Shown here: piece after piece, positions 26,594-34,969 of the stretch
Numbering within the stretch: position 1 is the first letter of the stretch
Layout: each line of letters opens with the position of its first letter
From: Leifsonia williamsii
GTDB taxonomy: Bacteria > Actinomycetota > Actinomycetes > Actinomycetales > Microbacteriaceae
Length of the DNA: 64,000 bases
NCBI RefSeq assembly: GCF_030433685.1
Contig: NZ_JAROCF010000001.1
Span: 1,922,001 to 1,986,000 of the forward strand
Direction: 5' to 3'
Translations under genes and position numbers: made by a program
Notes under the pieces: model-generated
Told to the model about the DNA's origin: nothing
The model's database searches: none
What the model saw: only the letters and a program-made list of their open reading frames with translations

Positions 26594-29191
26594 TTACGCG
26601 GGGGTCGGGAGGGCCTCGGCGACGGCCTGCTCGGGGGTGAGGTCGCGGCCCTCGGCCATGGCGGCCGCGACCAGGTCGGCGGAGGCGCCGGTGAGCAGCC
26701 GCTCCACGTACTTCTGGTGGAAGGTGAAGATCGGGCCGTTGTGGGTGCCGCTGCGCTCGCGCAGAGCCTGCGCGGCGCCCGCCAGCCGGCCGGCGCGCAC
26801 GGGGTCGCCGGTGAGCGCGGCGACCGCGACCAGACCCTCCAGCCCGTACGCGATGCCCTCGGTGTGACCGAGGGTCGCCGACACGGTGACGCTGCGGACG
26901 AAGTGCTTGCGCGCTTCCTCCACGTCTCCGCGGATCAGACACGTCCAGCCGAGGTGGTACGTGGCGATCCGCTCGCCGACCGCGTCGCCGTCCTTGCGGG
27001 TGAGGGCCAGGCTGCGCTCGAAGTGCTCCTGCGCCTCGTGGATCTTCTGCTGCAGCAGCGCGACCCGGCCGAGCAGCACGTGCGCCATCGACTCGCCCCA
27101 GACGCTGTGGGTCGAGCGGAACAGCTCCAGCGACCGCTCCATCACCTCCCTGGCCCGGGAGGTGTCCGGCCGTTCGCCGGCCATCAGGGCGAGCGCGAGG
27201 GAGATGCGGGCCAGCCCCTCGCCGTCGGCGTCGCCCACGCGGTGGAACAGGTCGGCGCTCTCGGTGAGGTCGGCGGCGACGCTGCCGTCCGGATCCTTCC
27301 AGAACATGATCGTGCGGGTGAAGTACAGCGCGATCGCGCGCGTGTGGTCGCCGAGGGCGTCGCCGGAGGCGAGCGGCTCGTCCATCCAGGTGCGCACCTC
27401 GCCGAGCAGGCCGGTGACCCACCAGTACAGGTAGAGCCGGTAGGCGAGCTCAGCGGCGCGGTCCCAGTCGCGGGAGCCGAGGAGGTGCCGCTCGGCCGCG
27501 CGCAGGTTGTCGCGCTCGTCGCCGAGCCGCTGCATCCACTCCCGCTGGCCGGTGCCCTTGAGGTCCGCCTCGGCGCGCGCGGCAAGGGCGCGGAAGTACT
27601 CGGCGTGGGCGTCGCGGGCGCTGCCGAGGCCGCCCTCCTTCTCCAGCCGCTCGCGGGCGTATTCGCGCACGATGGCCTGCATCGAGAACCGGGCGCGCTC
27701 CTCGCCGTCGTGCTGCTGGCCGACGAGGCTGCTGTCGACGAGCGCGGCGAGGTCGCTGAGCACGTCGTCGCCGTCGTCGCCGACCGCCTCCGCCGCCTCC
27801 AGCGTGAACCCGCCCTCGAAGACGCCGAGCCGGGCGAGCAGGCGGCGCTGGTCGTCGGTGAGCAGCTGCGTGCTCCATTCGATGGTGCGGCGGATGGTCT
27901 GCTGCCGCTCGGGGAGGTCGCGCGACCCTCCCACGAGCACCGACAGCCGCCGGTCGAGGCGGTCCAGCAGGTCGGCGGGGGAGAGCACGCGCACCCGGGC
28001 CGCGGCCAGCTCGATCGCGAGCGGGACGCCGTCGACCGCCGCGCAGACGCCCGCGACGGCGGAGGCGTTCTCGGCGGTGACCTCGAAGTCGGGTTTGACC
28101 GCGTGCGCGCGGTCGACGAACAGGCTCACCGCCGAGTCGTCGCCCAACGGCCCGACCTCGTAGCTCTGCTCGGCGCTGACCCGCAGCAGGGCGCGGCTCG
28201 TGACCAGCACGGCGACGCCGGGGGCCTGGGCGAGCAGCCGGGTGAGCAGCGGCGCGGCGTCGAGGATCTGCTCGAAGTTGTCGAGCACGAGCAGCATCTG
28301 CCGGTCGCGGAGCGCGGTGACGAGGTTGTCCGCCATCGGCGCGTCGCCGGTGTCGCGCACGTCGAGCGCCTGCGCGATGCGGTTGGGGACGCGGTCCGGC
28401 TCCTGCACCGCCGAGAGGTCGACGAAGACGGCGCCGTCGTCGAAGCCCGGGGCGGCGGCTCGCGCGGCGGCGATGGCGAGGCGGCTCTTGCCGATGCCTC
28501 CCGGGCCGACCAGGGTGAGGAAGCGGGTGCCGGACTGCAGCATCCCGCGGATCACCGCGACGTCGGCCTCCCGGCCCACGAGTCCGGTGAGCGGGGTGGG
28601 CAGGCGCACGGGGTCGGCGAGGCCGTCGGCGTCGGCACCGCCTCCACCCGGGCCGCCGTGCGGGCTCACCGCGGGCGTCGGCCCGGTCGCGGCGGCGAGG
28701 AGGGCGGCCCTGCTCTGGTCGAAGCGCTCGGCGAGCAGGGTGGCGAGGTCGGCCTCCAGCAGCCGCGCCAGCTCCCTGGCGGTCTCGAAGTACTTGTAGG
28801 CGGCGCGGTCGTCTTCGCGGATGCGGCCGATCAGCTCGGTCAGCCGCGGCTCGCGATGGCTGGCCGGGCTCTTGATGTAGAGCAGCCGCGGGAGGTCGTC
28901 AGGGCACAGGTTGTACTCGTCCTCGAGGCCCGACACCGTCTCTTCGGGGGCGACCCAGCCGTACTTCTCCCAGTACAGGCCGACGAAGACGTCGCTCTGG
29001 TCGAGGTAGGCACGGTAGAGCTCGCGCGGCGGATGCGGCCGTGCGCCGAGCTCGAACATGACGGGGGCGAGGTGGAGGCGCTCGATGGCGGTCCGCGCGG
29101 CTCGGCGCTCGTCGGCGAGCTCCTGCAGCGTGGAGGAGACGAAGACCCGTAACCGCTGATCGGGTGTGCGGATTACGTGAGGGGCACTCAT
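26594..29191 (-). CDS. DUF4062 - STAND NTPase - TPR protein
   Basis: About 865 residues, cytoplasmic. Domains in order: DUF4062 (residues about 12-105, LRVFVSSTLQELADERRA ... SDVFVGLYWEKYGW), an NB-ARC-like STAND ATPase with Walker A GPGGIGKS at about 229-236, Walker B MLLVLDNFEQ and the GVPLAIELAAARV motif, a winged-helix part, then TPR-like helices to the end. STAND proteins act as signal-triggered oligomeric switches; similar architectures occur in regulators and in candidate defence proteins. No DNA-binding HTH is seen. Start is ATG 29191 or 29200. It stands alone between two divergent/convergent neighbours. Confidence 0.85.
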   Translation of the reverse strand: MSAPHVIRTPDQRLRVFVSSTLQELADERRAARTAIERLHLAPVMFELGARPHPPRELYRAYLDQSDVFVGLYWEKYGWVAPEETVSGLEDEYNLCPDDLPRLLYIKSPASHREPRLTELIGRIREDDRAAYKYFETARELARLLEADLATLLAERFDQSRAALLAAATGPTPAVSPHGGPGGGGADADGLADPVRLPTPLTGLVGREADVAVIRGMLQSGTRFLTLVGPGGIGKSRLAIAAARAAAPGFDDGAVFVDLSAVQEPDRVPNRIAQALDVRDTGDAPMADNLVTALRDRQMLLVLDNFEQILDAAPLLTRLLAQAPGVAVLVTSRALLRVSAEQSYEVGPLGDDSAVSLFVDRAHAVKPDFEVTAENASAVAGVCAAVDGVPLAIELAAARVRVLSPADLLDRLDRRLSVLVGGSRDLPERQQTIRRTIEWSTQLLTDDQRRLLARLGVFEGGFTLEAAEAVGDDGDDVLSDLAALVDSSLVGQQHDGEERARFSMQAIVREYARERLEKEGGLGSARDAHAEYFRALAARAEADLKGTGQREWMQRLGDERDNLRAAERHLLGSRDWDRAAELAYRLYLYWWVTGLLGEVRTWMDEPLASGDALGDHTRAIALYFTRTIMFWKDPDGSVAADLTESADLFHRVGDADGEGLARISLALALMAGERPDTSRAREVMERSLELFRSTHSVWGESMAHVLLGRVALLQQKIHEAQEHFERSLALTRKDGDAVGERIATYHLGWTCLIRGDVEEARKHFVRSVTVSATLGHTEGIAYGLEGLVAVAALTGDPVRAGRLAGAAQALRERSGTHNGPIFTFHQKYVERLLTGASADLVAAAMAEGRDLTPEQAVAEALPTPA

Positions 29192-29311
29192 GTTATGCAT
29201 TTTCTTGCGTTCGCATGCGGTTGTACAAGGGCGGAGCGCGCACTCATACCACTGGTGGGCCCGGAATCAAGGCTCTTCAGGCATTCCCCCGGCCGCGGCA
29301 CAGTGGCGAGC

Positions 29312-29635
29312 GTGAAAAGCGTCGCCTGGTCCCTTCTCGGCTTCTGCACCGTCGTGTCGGCGGTGGCCTTCGTCCACCTCCTCACGCCGGACGTGCAGGA
29401 CAGCCCGTCAGCGTTCGTCGGGGCAGGTTCGGCGGCGGTCGGAGCAGCGTCCGGAGCGGCCGGGCCGGAGGCGACGACCGGCGGGGTGCTGTCGTCGCTG
29501 ACCGCGACCGGATGGGCCGACGCCGTTGTGGCGCTCGTGTTCGCGGCGGTCGCGTTCGCCTTCGGCTCGTACCTCACCGCGAAGGCGGCGGCGGACGCCG
29601 ACACGGACGACGCGCCCGTCCCCGAGTTCGCCTGA
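29312..29635 (+). CDS. Hypothetical two-span membrane protein
   Basis: A 107-residue protein: span 1 at residues 3-23 (SVAWSLLGFCTVVSAVAFV), a Ser/Gly/Ala-rich outer segment, span 2 at about 70-92 (ADAVVALVFAAVAFAFGSYL), then an acidic end. Start is GTG 29312 or 29303; neither has a strong ribosome site. Not recognised as a known family. Divergent from the STAND gene by about 110 bp, which holds the promoters of both. Confidence 0.6.
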   Translation: MKSVAWSLLGFCTVVSAVAFVHLLTPDVQDSPSAFVGAGSAAVGAASGAAGPEATTGGVLSSLTATGWADAVVALVFAAVAFAFGSYLTAKAAADADTDDAPVPEFA

Positions 29636-29663
29636 CCGGCCGGCTGCCGGATCGGGCAGCCCC

Positions 29664-29720
29664 CGAGTACACGAAAAATGCGCGGATTCGTTGCGAATCC
29701 GCGCATTTTTGGTGTACTCG
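29664..29720. terminator. Long near-perfect hairpin, bidirectional terminator
   Basis: Inner arms AAAAATGCGCGGATTCG (29674-29690) and its exact complement (29694-29710) with a TTG loop, then one G/G mismatch, then outer arms CGAGTACAC (29664-29672) and GTGTACTCG (29712-29720). The 5-nt A and T runs give T-tracts on both strands. It lies between convergent genes and shares the CGAGTAC ends with the repeats at 26530 and 37831. Confidence 0.85.
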
Positions 29721-29742
29721 ACGGCTGGCTGCCGGGGGAGGG

Positions 29743-30390
29743 CTACATGTCGCGGTAGCGGCGGGCGGCGGCGAGGGCCTCGCGGAGCTGGGCGACGTCC
29801 ATGCGGTGCACGTAGCCGGGAGTGTCGCGCTGGATGCGCCAGCCCTCGGCGAGCGGGCCGATGTCGAGCGGGTCGAAGCCGAACTGGTCGATCAGCTCGG
29901 CGACGCGGGCGCGGGCCTCCTCGTCGTCGCCGGCGACGATCAGCGCGCGGCGGCCGGGCGTCCCCGAGGACTGGCCCTCGGTCGTGAGCGCGGCGGCGCC
30001 GATGTGGTTGAACGCCTTCACGACCTTCGAGGTCGGGAGGATCGCCTGCAGCCGCTCGGCGACGGTCGTGGACTCGTCGTCCAGCTCGGCGATGTGGCCG
30101 TCGCGCTGCGGGTAGTAGTTGTTGGTGTCGATCACGATCTTGCCCGCCAGCTCGGCCACGGGGAGGGTCGCCTCGGCGGCGAGCGGTGTCGTGACGACGA
30201 CGAGGTCGCCGGCGGCGGCGGCCTCGGCGGGCGTGGCCGCGCGGGCCTGCGGGCCGAGCTCGGCGACGAGGCCTGCGAGGGTCTCGGGGCCGCGCGAGTT
30301 GCTCAGCACGACGTCGTAGCCGTGCGCGACGGCGAGGCGCGCGAGCTGGGAGCCGATGTGTCCAGAACCGATGAGTCCGATGGTTGCCAT
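29743..30390 (-). CDS. NADPH-dependent F420 reductase-like protein
   Basis: A 215-residue Rossmann protein of the F420:NADP oxidoreductase / NAD(P)-binding family. The N-terminal motif is IGLIGSGHIGSQLA with SNSRGPETL (Arg after the second strand, suggesting NADP), then VVVTTPLAAEATLP and KVVKAFNHIGA, all typical of the family. It would shuttle hydride between NADPH and coenzyme F420, used by F420-dependent oxidoreductases in actinobacteria; some members act on other substrates. Monocistronic-looking, GAAAGA site before ATG. Confidence 0.82.
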   Translation of the reverse strand: MATIGLIGSGHIGSQLARLAVAHGYDVVLSNSRGPETLAGLVAELGPQARAATPAEAAAAGDLVVVTTPLAAEATLPVAELAGKIVIDTNNYYPQRDGHIAELDDESTTVAERLQAILPTSKVVKAFNHIGAAALTTEGQSSGTPGRRALIVAGDDEEARARVAELIDQFGFDPLDIGPLAEGWRIQRDTPGYVHRMDVAQLREALAAARRYRDM

Positions 30391-30434
30391 GTCTTTCGAC
30401 AACCGGTGCCGCGCCGCGCCCATTCCCGGGGAGG

Positions 30435-31124
30435 TCAGGGCGCGAGGGCGGTGAGGTACGCGGCGTAGCCGTCGGGGGCGCGGCCGGAGAGGCGCGCGGA
30501 GGTGATCACCGGCTGCTCCTCGGAGGCCGCGATGGCCACCCCGGCCGCACGGAGCCGGTCGACCAGGGCGACGTCCTCGCCGGTCGCGAGCGGCTCCATC
30601 CCGCCCACCATGCGGTACGCGCCGGCACGCACGCCGAGGTTGGCGCCGTGCACGTGCCCCAACGCGGCGCCGGGGGAGTGGCGGGCGTGCCAGACGCGGC
30701 GCCGTGGGTCGTCGAGGTCGTCGAGGCGGGGGACCACCGCTCCCACGTAGGCGTCGGCCGTGGCGGCGGCGCGGAGGTGCTCGCGGAGCCAGCGGCGCGG
30801 CACGACGCCGTCGCCGTCGGTCATCGCGATCCACACGGCGTCGTCGGCCTCGGGGGCGCTCGCGAGCGCGGCCTCGATGGCGGCGGCGCGGCTGCGGCCG
30901 ACGCTCTCGTACGAGCGCTCGATCGTGCGGACGAGGGGATGCCGTGCCGCGATCTCCGCCGAGTCGTCGGTGCACGCGTCGAGCAGCAGGACGAGGGACG
31001 TGCGCACCAGCGGCACCGCCGCGCAGGCCCGCTCCAGGGACGTGAGGCAGGCGTCCAGTGTGGCGGCCTCGTCGCGGGCGGGCACGGCGACGACGACGCG
31101 CTGGATGGGCGGGCGGGCGGTCAC
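30435..31124 (-). CDS. Glycosyltransferase family 2
   Basis: A 229-residue GT-A-fold enzyme without membrane spans. VVVAVPARDEAATLDACL at the start is the nucleotide-sugar binding beta-alpha unit; TDGDGVVPRRWL carries the DxD-like metal site; GHVHGANLGVRAGAYRMVGGM and GEDVALVDRL form the acceptor/catalytic region. GTG start overlaps the upstream stop (GTGA). Third gene of a coupled cluster with the deacetylase-methyltransferase and an acyl-CoA dehydrogenase-like gene, implying assembly of a modified glycan or glycolipid. Confidence 0.85.
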   Translation of the reverse strand: MTARPPIQRVVVAVPARDEAATLDACLTSLERACAAVPLVRTSLVLLLDACTDDSAEIAARHPLVRTIERSYESVGRSRAAAIEAALASAPEADDAVWIAMTDGDGVVPRRWLREHLRAAATADAYVGAVVPRLDDLDDPRRRVWHARHSPGAALGHVHGANLGVRAGAYRMVGGMEPLATGEDVALVDRLRAAGVAIAASEEQPVITSARLSGRAPDGYAAYLTALAP

Positions 31125-32446
31125 GCGGTCGCCTCCGGTCGCGAGTCCTCGGGTCGTCGCGGCCCCTCGGGTCGCCGCAGCATCTCGGGTCGCCGCAGCA
31201 CCTCGAGCAGGAACCCCTCGTCGCGGTGCTCGACCACCACCTCCAGGCCGCTGCGCTCCCGGAAGACGCGGTGCGCCTCCACCCCGGACTGCGCGAAGTC
31301 GTCGGCGTGACCGGTCCAGTGGCAGAGCACCACCTCTCCGCCCGGGGCGAGGGAGGCGACGCAGCGGTCGACGGCGTCCCTCCACTCGTCCGCCGCCAGG
31401 TAGTAGGCGACCTCGCTGACGAGCACGAGATCGAAGGGACCCTCCGGCCAGTCGCGCGGCACCCGTGCGCGCTCGACCACGGCCTGCGGGAAGGACGCGA
31501 CCCGTCGGGCCGCCGTCTCGACCGCTGCCGCCGAGGCGTCGACCGCGAGCAGCGCGTCGCAGCGCTCGGCGAGCACGGCGGTCAGCTCCCCGACCGAGCA
31601 GCCGACCTCGAAGGCGCGCCCGTACCGCTCGCGCGGCAGGACGGCGGCGATCAGGGCGCGCTTGCGCCGCTCGTACCAGCGCGAGCGCACCGACCACGGG
31701 TCCTCCCGCTCGCGGTGCAGGCGCTCGAAGTGCTCGTCCAGCGCTGCCCGCTCGGCGAGGATCAGCGCCTCCCGTCCCTCCGCCGCCCGCTGCACGAAGC
31801 CCTCCGCCAGCACGCCGGCGGGGTTCGCCGGGCTGCGCAGCTGGGAGGTGAAGGAGCGCAGCGCCTCCCGCTTGCGCCTCCGCTGCGCCGGGGTCAGCTC
31901 GACCGCCCGCAGCCGCTGCCACGGCACGTCGTCGGGCCGGCCCCACTGCCACAGCCAGACCGGGTACGAGAGCACCGTCTCCCCGCGCTCCTCGGCGGCC
32001 CTGGCCACCTCGCGGCCGAGCGTGCGGTGGTCGCCGTGCCGGTCGCCCGGCCAGGGCGCGAGCAGCAGGCGGGGGCCGGGAGCAGCGTCGAGCACGCGGG
32101 CGATCGCGGCGTGCAGCGTGTCGGCGTGGTGCTTGAGCGCGCCGTCGGGGAGGTGGAGTGGCACCACGCGGGCGTCCGGCAGCCCCAGCACGGCGAGCGC
32201 CTCCGCCAGCTCGTCGAGCCGGGCCGGGTCGTCGCTCGTCGCGGCGACGACCGTGACCTCGACGCCGCGGTCGGCGGCGATCGCGAGCAGGCCGCCGGCG
32301 CCGAGCGTCTCGTCGTCGGGGTGGGCGGAGAACATGATCAGGCGCGGAGGGAGGCCGTCGGGGTCGAACGCGGGCACCGCCTCCCACTCGGGCCGGTCCT
32401 CCCAGTCGCCGGGGGCGGTCACGGCGGTGAACGGGTCGAAGCTCAC
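31121..32446 (-). CDS. PIG-L deacetylase fused to NodS-like SAM methyltransferase
   Basis: A 441-residue two-domain enzyme. Residues about 35-215: PIG-L/LmbE zinc deacetylase with AHPDDETLGAGG and GDRHGDHRTLG (metal ligands H, D, H). Residues about 240-420: class I methyltransferase with motif I AFEVGCSVGELTAVLAE and VLVSEVAYYLAADEW, like NodS N-methyltransferases of Nod-factor synthesis. Deacetylating an N-acetyl sugar and then methylating the amine is a plausible joint reaction. The tail has short repeats (RRPEMLRRPEGPRRPED). GTG 32446 is chosen for the 4-nt overlap with the acyl-CoA dehydrogenase stop; GTG 32449 is the alternative. Confidence 0.87.
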   Translation of the reverse strand: MSFDPFTAVTAPGDWEDRPEWEAVPAFDPDGLPPRLIMFSAHPDDETLGAGGLLAIAADRGVEVTVVAATSDDPARLDELAEALAVLGLPDARVVPLHLPDGALKHHADTLHAAIARVLDAAPGPRLLLAPWPGDRHGDHRTLGREVARAAEERGETVLSYPVWLWQWGRPDDVPWQRLRAVELTPAQRRRKREALRSFTSQLRSPANPAGVLAEGFVQRAAEGREALILAERAALDEHFERLHREREDPWSVRSRWYERRKRALIAAVLPRERYGRAFEVGCSVGELTAVLAERCDALLAVDASAAAVETAARRVASFPQAVVERARVPRDWPEGPFDLVLVSEVAYYLAADEWRDAVDRCVASLAPGGEVVLCHWTGHADDFAQSGVEAHRVFRERSGLEVVVEHRDEGFLLEVLRRPEMLRRPEGPRRPEDSRPEATA

Positions 32447-33564
32447 CACCAGCGGCCGTCCTCGCCCGCAGCGGCGGTGGCGGCGACCTTGGCCGCGAGG
32501 GAGGCGTCGTCGCGGCCCCGGTGGTACTGGCTCACGTACAGCTCGAGGTCGGCGCAGCGGCGGGCGAGAGCGTCGTCGAAGGCGAGCGCGGCCGGTCCGA
32601 GCACGTCGCGCACGGCGGCGAGTGCGGCGACGGCGGCATCCGCGACGACCCCGCGCACGAGGTGGCCGAGCACGGCCCCGTTGTCGCCCGCATCGATGGC
32701 GGCCGCTGCTGCGTCAAGCTGCAGCCGGGCAGAATCGAGGAGGCGGTAGACCTCCCCGACGCGCGCCCCGGTCAGCGCGTCGTCGGGGCGCGCGGAGGCG
32801 CGCTCGACCAGCGCGCGCAGCAGCGGCAGAGAGCCGCCGTACCAGCAGGCGGCCACGCCGATCGCTCCCCAGCGGAACCCGGGCCGCGACAGGTACCAGC
32901 CGGGCGCGCCGACCGGCACGGCGACCGCGCCGTCGAAGCGCAGCGGGCCGCTCGTGACCTCGCGGAGCCCGCGGGCGACCCATTCCGCCGGTTCGGAGGC
33001 GATGGCGGACTGCTGGAGGCGGACGGCGAACATCCTCCGCCCCCCGTCCTCCGTGTGAGCGGTGACGAGGGCGTCGGTGAGCCGGTCGCCGAGGGAGCAC
33101 CACGGTTTGACGCCGTGCAGCGTCCACCGGTCGGCGGCGGGATCGCGTCGCGCCTCGAGCACTGTGCCGGGGGCCTCGGCGGCGAACACGCCCCAGGTCG
33201 TCCCTGTGTCGGCAGCAGGATGGGCGCCGGGAGCGGGATGGGCGCCGGGAGCGGGCTGGGCGCCGGGAGTGGGATGGGCGCCGGGAGCGGGATGCCCCGC
33301 CTCGGCCAGGATCGCGACCGCGTCGAGGTGCGGCTCCAGCACGCGGGCGGCGGTCAGGTCGGTGCGGGCGACCTCCGCGAGCGCGGCGAACCGCTCCGAC
33401 GTCCGGCCCGAGCCGGGGAGAGGAGCGAGCGCACCCGGGTCCACGGCGGCGAGCGCGGCGAGCAGCGGGCCCACCTCGCCCGGGCGGGCCGCGGCGGCGG
33501 CGCCGTACGCGTCGAGCGGAGAGGCGGAGGTGGTGGGCGCCTCGTCGACGCTCGCGCGGGTCAT
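32443..33564 (-). CDS. Acyl-CoA dehydrogenase-like flavoprotein
   Basis: A 373-residue acyl-CoA dehydrogenase-fold protein. Recognisable parts are the beta-domain (TWGVFAAEAPG, LHGVKPWCSLGDRLTDALVTA) and the C-terminal helices (RVGEVYRLLDSARLQLDAAAAAID). It has an odd hexapeptide repeat (PGAHPA units) at about residues 90-115, from a tandem DNA repeat. SD GAGGGA precedes ATG. First gene of the coupled cluster; a catalytic Glu could not be placed, so it may act on a carrier-bound or sugar-linked acyl group, or be non-dehydrogenating. Confidence 0.8.
   Translation of the reverse strand: MTRASVDEAPTTSASPLDAYGAAAAARPGEVGPLLAALAAVDPGALAPLPGSGRTSERFAALAEVARTDLTAARVLEPHLDAVAILAEAGHPAPGAHPTPGAQPAPGAHPAPGAHPAADTGTTWGVFAAEAPGTVLEARRDPAADRWTLHGVKPWCSLGDRLTDALVTAHTEDGGRRMFAVRLQQSAIASEPAEWVARGLREVTSGPLRFDGAVAVPVGAPGWYLSRPGFRWGAIGVAACWYGGSLPLLRALVERASARPDDALTGARVGEVYRLLDSARLQLDAAAAAIDAGDNGAVLGHLVRGVVADAAVAALAAVRDVLGPAALAFDDALARRCADLELYVSQYHRGRDDASLAAKVAATAAAGEDGRWW
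33218..33296. repeat. 18-bp tandem repeat, about 4.4 copies, inside the acyl-CoA dehydrogenase-like gene
   Basis: Unit GGATGGGCGCCGGGAGCG with two variant bases in the third and fourth copies. In frame it encodes repeats of P-G-A-H-P-A on the minus strand, so copy number changes keep the frame. Confidence 0.9.
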
Positions 33565-33668
33565 TCCCTCAACAAACCACGGGACGGGCCACTTCTCGAC
33601 CCCCTGGTCAGGCGGCGTACCGTGGCTCGACGGCGTACCGTGGCGGCCAGCCGACGAAGGGAGCCGCC

Positions 33669-34079
33669 ATGTCCACCGCGTCCGAGATGCTCGCCGCCCA
33701 TCCATCCGCCGAGGAGACGGGCGGCTCGGGCCTTGCCGCGCTCGCCGCCTGCATCGACACGTGCGTGGAGTGCGCGCAGGCATGCACCGCGTGCGCCGAC
33801 GCGTGCCTGGCCGAGGAGATGGTCGCCGACCTGCGCGCGTGCATCCGCACCGACCTCGACTGCGCCGACGTGTGCGCCGCCACCGCCGCGCTCGTGACCC
33901 GGCGGACCGCTCCGCAGCCCGCCGTGCTGCGCGCCGTGGTCGAGGCCTGCCGTGTCGCCTGCGCCACCTGCGCCGCCGAGTGCGAGCAGCATGCCGGCAT
34001 GCACGAGCACTGCCGCATCTGCGCCGAGGCCTGCCGTCGCTGCGAGCGGGCGTGCGCCGAGCTCCTGGCAGTGCTCTGA
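33669..34079 (+). CDS. Four-helix-bundle copper-storage protein (Csp-like, DUF326)
   Basis: A 136-residue protein with 18 cysteines spaced C-x3-C-x2-C-x3-C along helices (CIDTCVECAQACTACADAC near residues 28-46, then EACRVACATCAAEC and CRICAEACRRCERAC). This matches Csp copper-storage proteins, in which cysteines line the bundle core and bind many Cu(I) ions. No Tat or Sec signal, so a cytosolic Csp3-type rather than an exported Csp1. SD GAAGGGAG lies 7 nt before ATG. Confidence 0.9.
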   Translation: MSTASEMLAAHPSAEETGGSGLAALAACIDTCVECAQACTACADACLAEEMVADLRACIRTDLDCADVCAATAALVTRRTAPQPAVLRAVVEACRVACATCAAECEQHAGMHEHCRICAEACRRCERACAELLAVL

Positions 34080-34128
34080 GTCGCCCGCCGACCGGGCCCC
34101 GTACCGTTCGGTCGGTAACCTGGAGGCG

Positions 34129-34950
34129 ATGAACACCACCGCCCCCGCCGTCCTCGAACTGCACGACGTCACCTTCCGCCGCGACGGCCGCAGCATCCTC
34201 GACGGGATCGAGCTCACCGTGCGCGCGGGCGAGCACTGGGCGTTGCTCGGGCCCAACGGCGCGGGCAAGAGCACGATGCTGGGCTTCTGCGGCGCGATGA
34301 CCTTCCCGACCTCCGGCACGGTCGACGTGCTCGGCCGGCGGCTCGGCCGGGTCGAGCTGCAGGAGCTGCGCCGGCACATCGGGCACGTGAACCCGCGGCA
34401 CCCGGTGCGCTCGCCGCTGACCGCGCTGGAGGTCGTGCTCACCGGGTTGACCGGCACGCTGGAGCCGCCGATGCGGTGGGAGCCGAGCGCCGACGAGACC
34501 CGCCGCTCGCGCGAGCTGCTCGACACCGTCGGGTTGGCCGACCATGCGGACGCCCGCTGGCCCACCATGTCGCAGGGGGAGCGCGGGCGCGCCCTGATCG
34601 CGCGGGCGCTGGTCGCCGAGCCGAGTCTCCTGCTGCTCGACGAGCCGACGACCGGCATCGACGTCGCGGCGCGCGAGCAGCTGCTGGAGACGGTCGACGA
34701 CCTCTCGCACAGCGCCCCCGACCTGGCGTCCGTGCTGGTGACCCACCACCTGGAGGAGCTGCCGGAGACCACCACGCACGCGCTGCTGATCGCGCACGGC
34801 CGCATCGTGGCGAGCGGCGACATCGCGGAGGCGGTCACGACCGAGACGGTGACCGCGGCCTTCGAGCACCCCATCCGCGTCGAGCGCGACGGCGGGCGGT
34901 GGAGCGCCCGGGCGGTGCGCGACCGGCGGGACGCGGCGGCGCGGGCGTAG
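34129..34950 (+). CDS. Orphan ABC ATPase
   Basis: A 273-residue ABC nucleotide-binding protein: Walker A GPNGAGKST, a signature MSQGERGRALIARAL that lacks the usual SGG, Walker B LLLLDEPTTGID and H-loop LVTHHLEELP. No permease is encoded nearby, so either the membrane partner lies elsewhere or the protein is a non-transport ABC ATPase of the YlmA/ModF-like sort. TAACCT seven nt before a purine-rich GGAGGCG-ATG start. Confidence 0.85.
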   Translation: MNTTAPAVLELHDVTFRRDGRSILDGIELTVRAGEHWALLGPNGAGKSTMLGFCGAMTFPTSGTVDVLGRRLGRVELQELRRHIGHVNPRHPVRSPLTALEVVLTGLTGTLEPPMRWEPSADETRRSRELLDTVGLADHADARWPTMSQGERGRALIARALVAEPSLLLLDEPTTGIDVAAREQLLETVDDLSHSAPDLASVLVTHHLEELPETTTHALLIAHGRIVASGDIAEAVTTETVTAAFEHPIRVERDGGRWSARAVRDRRDAAARA

Positions 34951-34969
34951 CGGGCGCGCGGCTCCTGCC

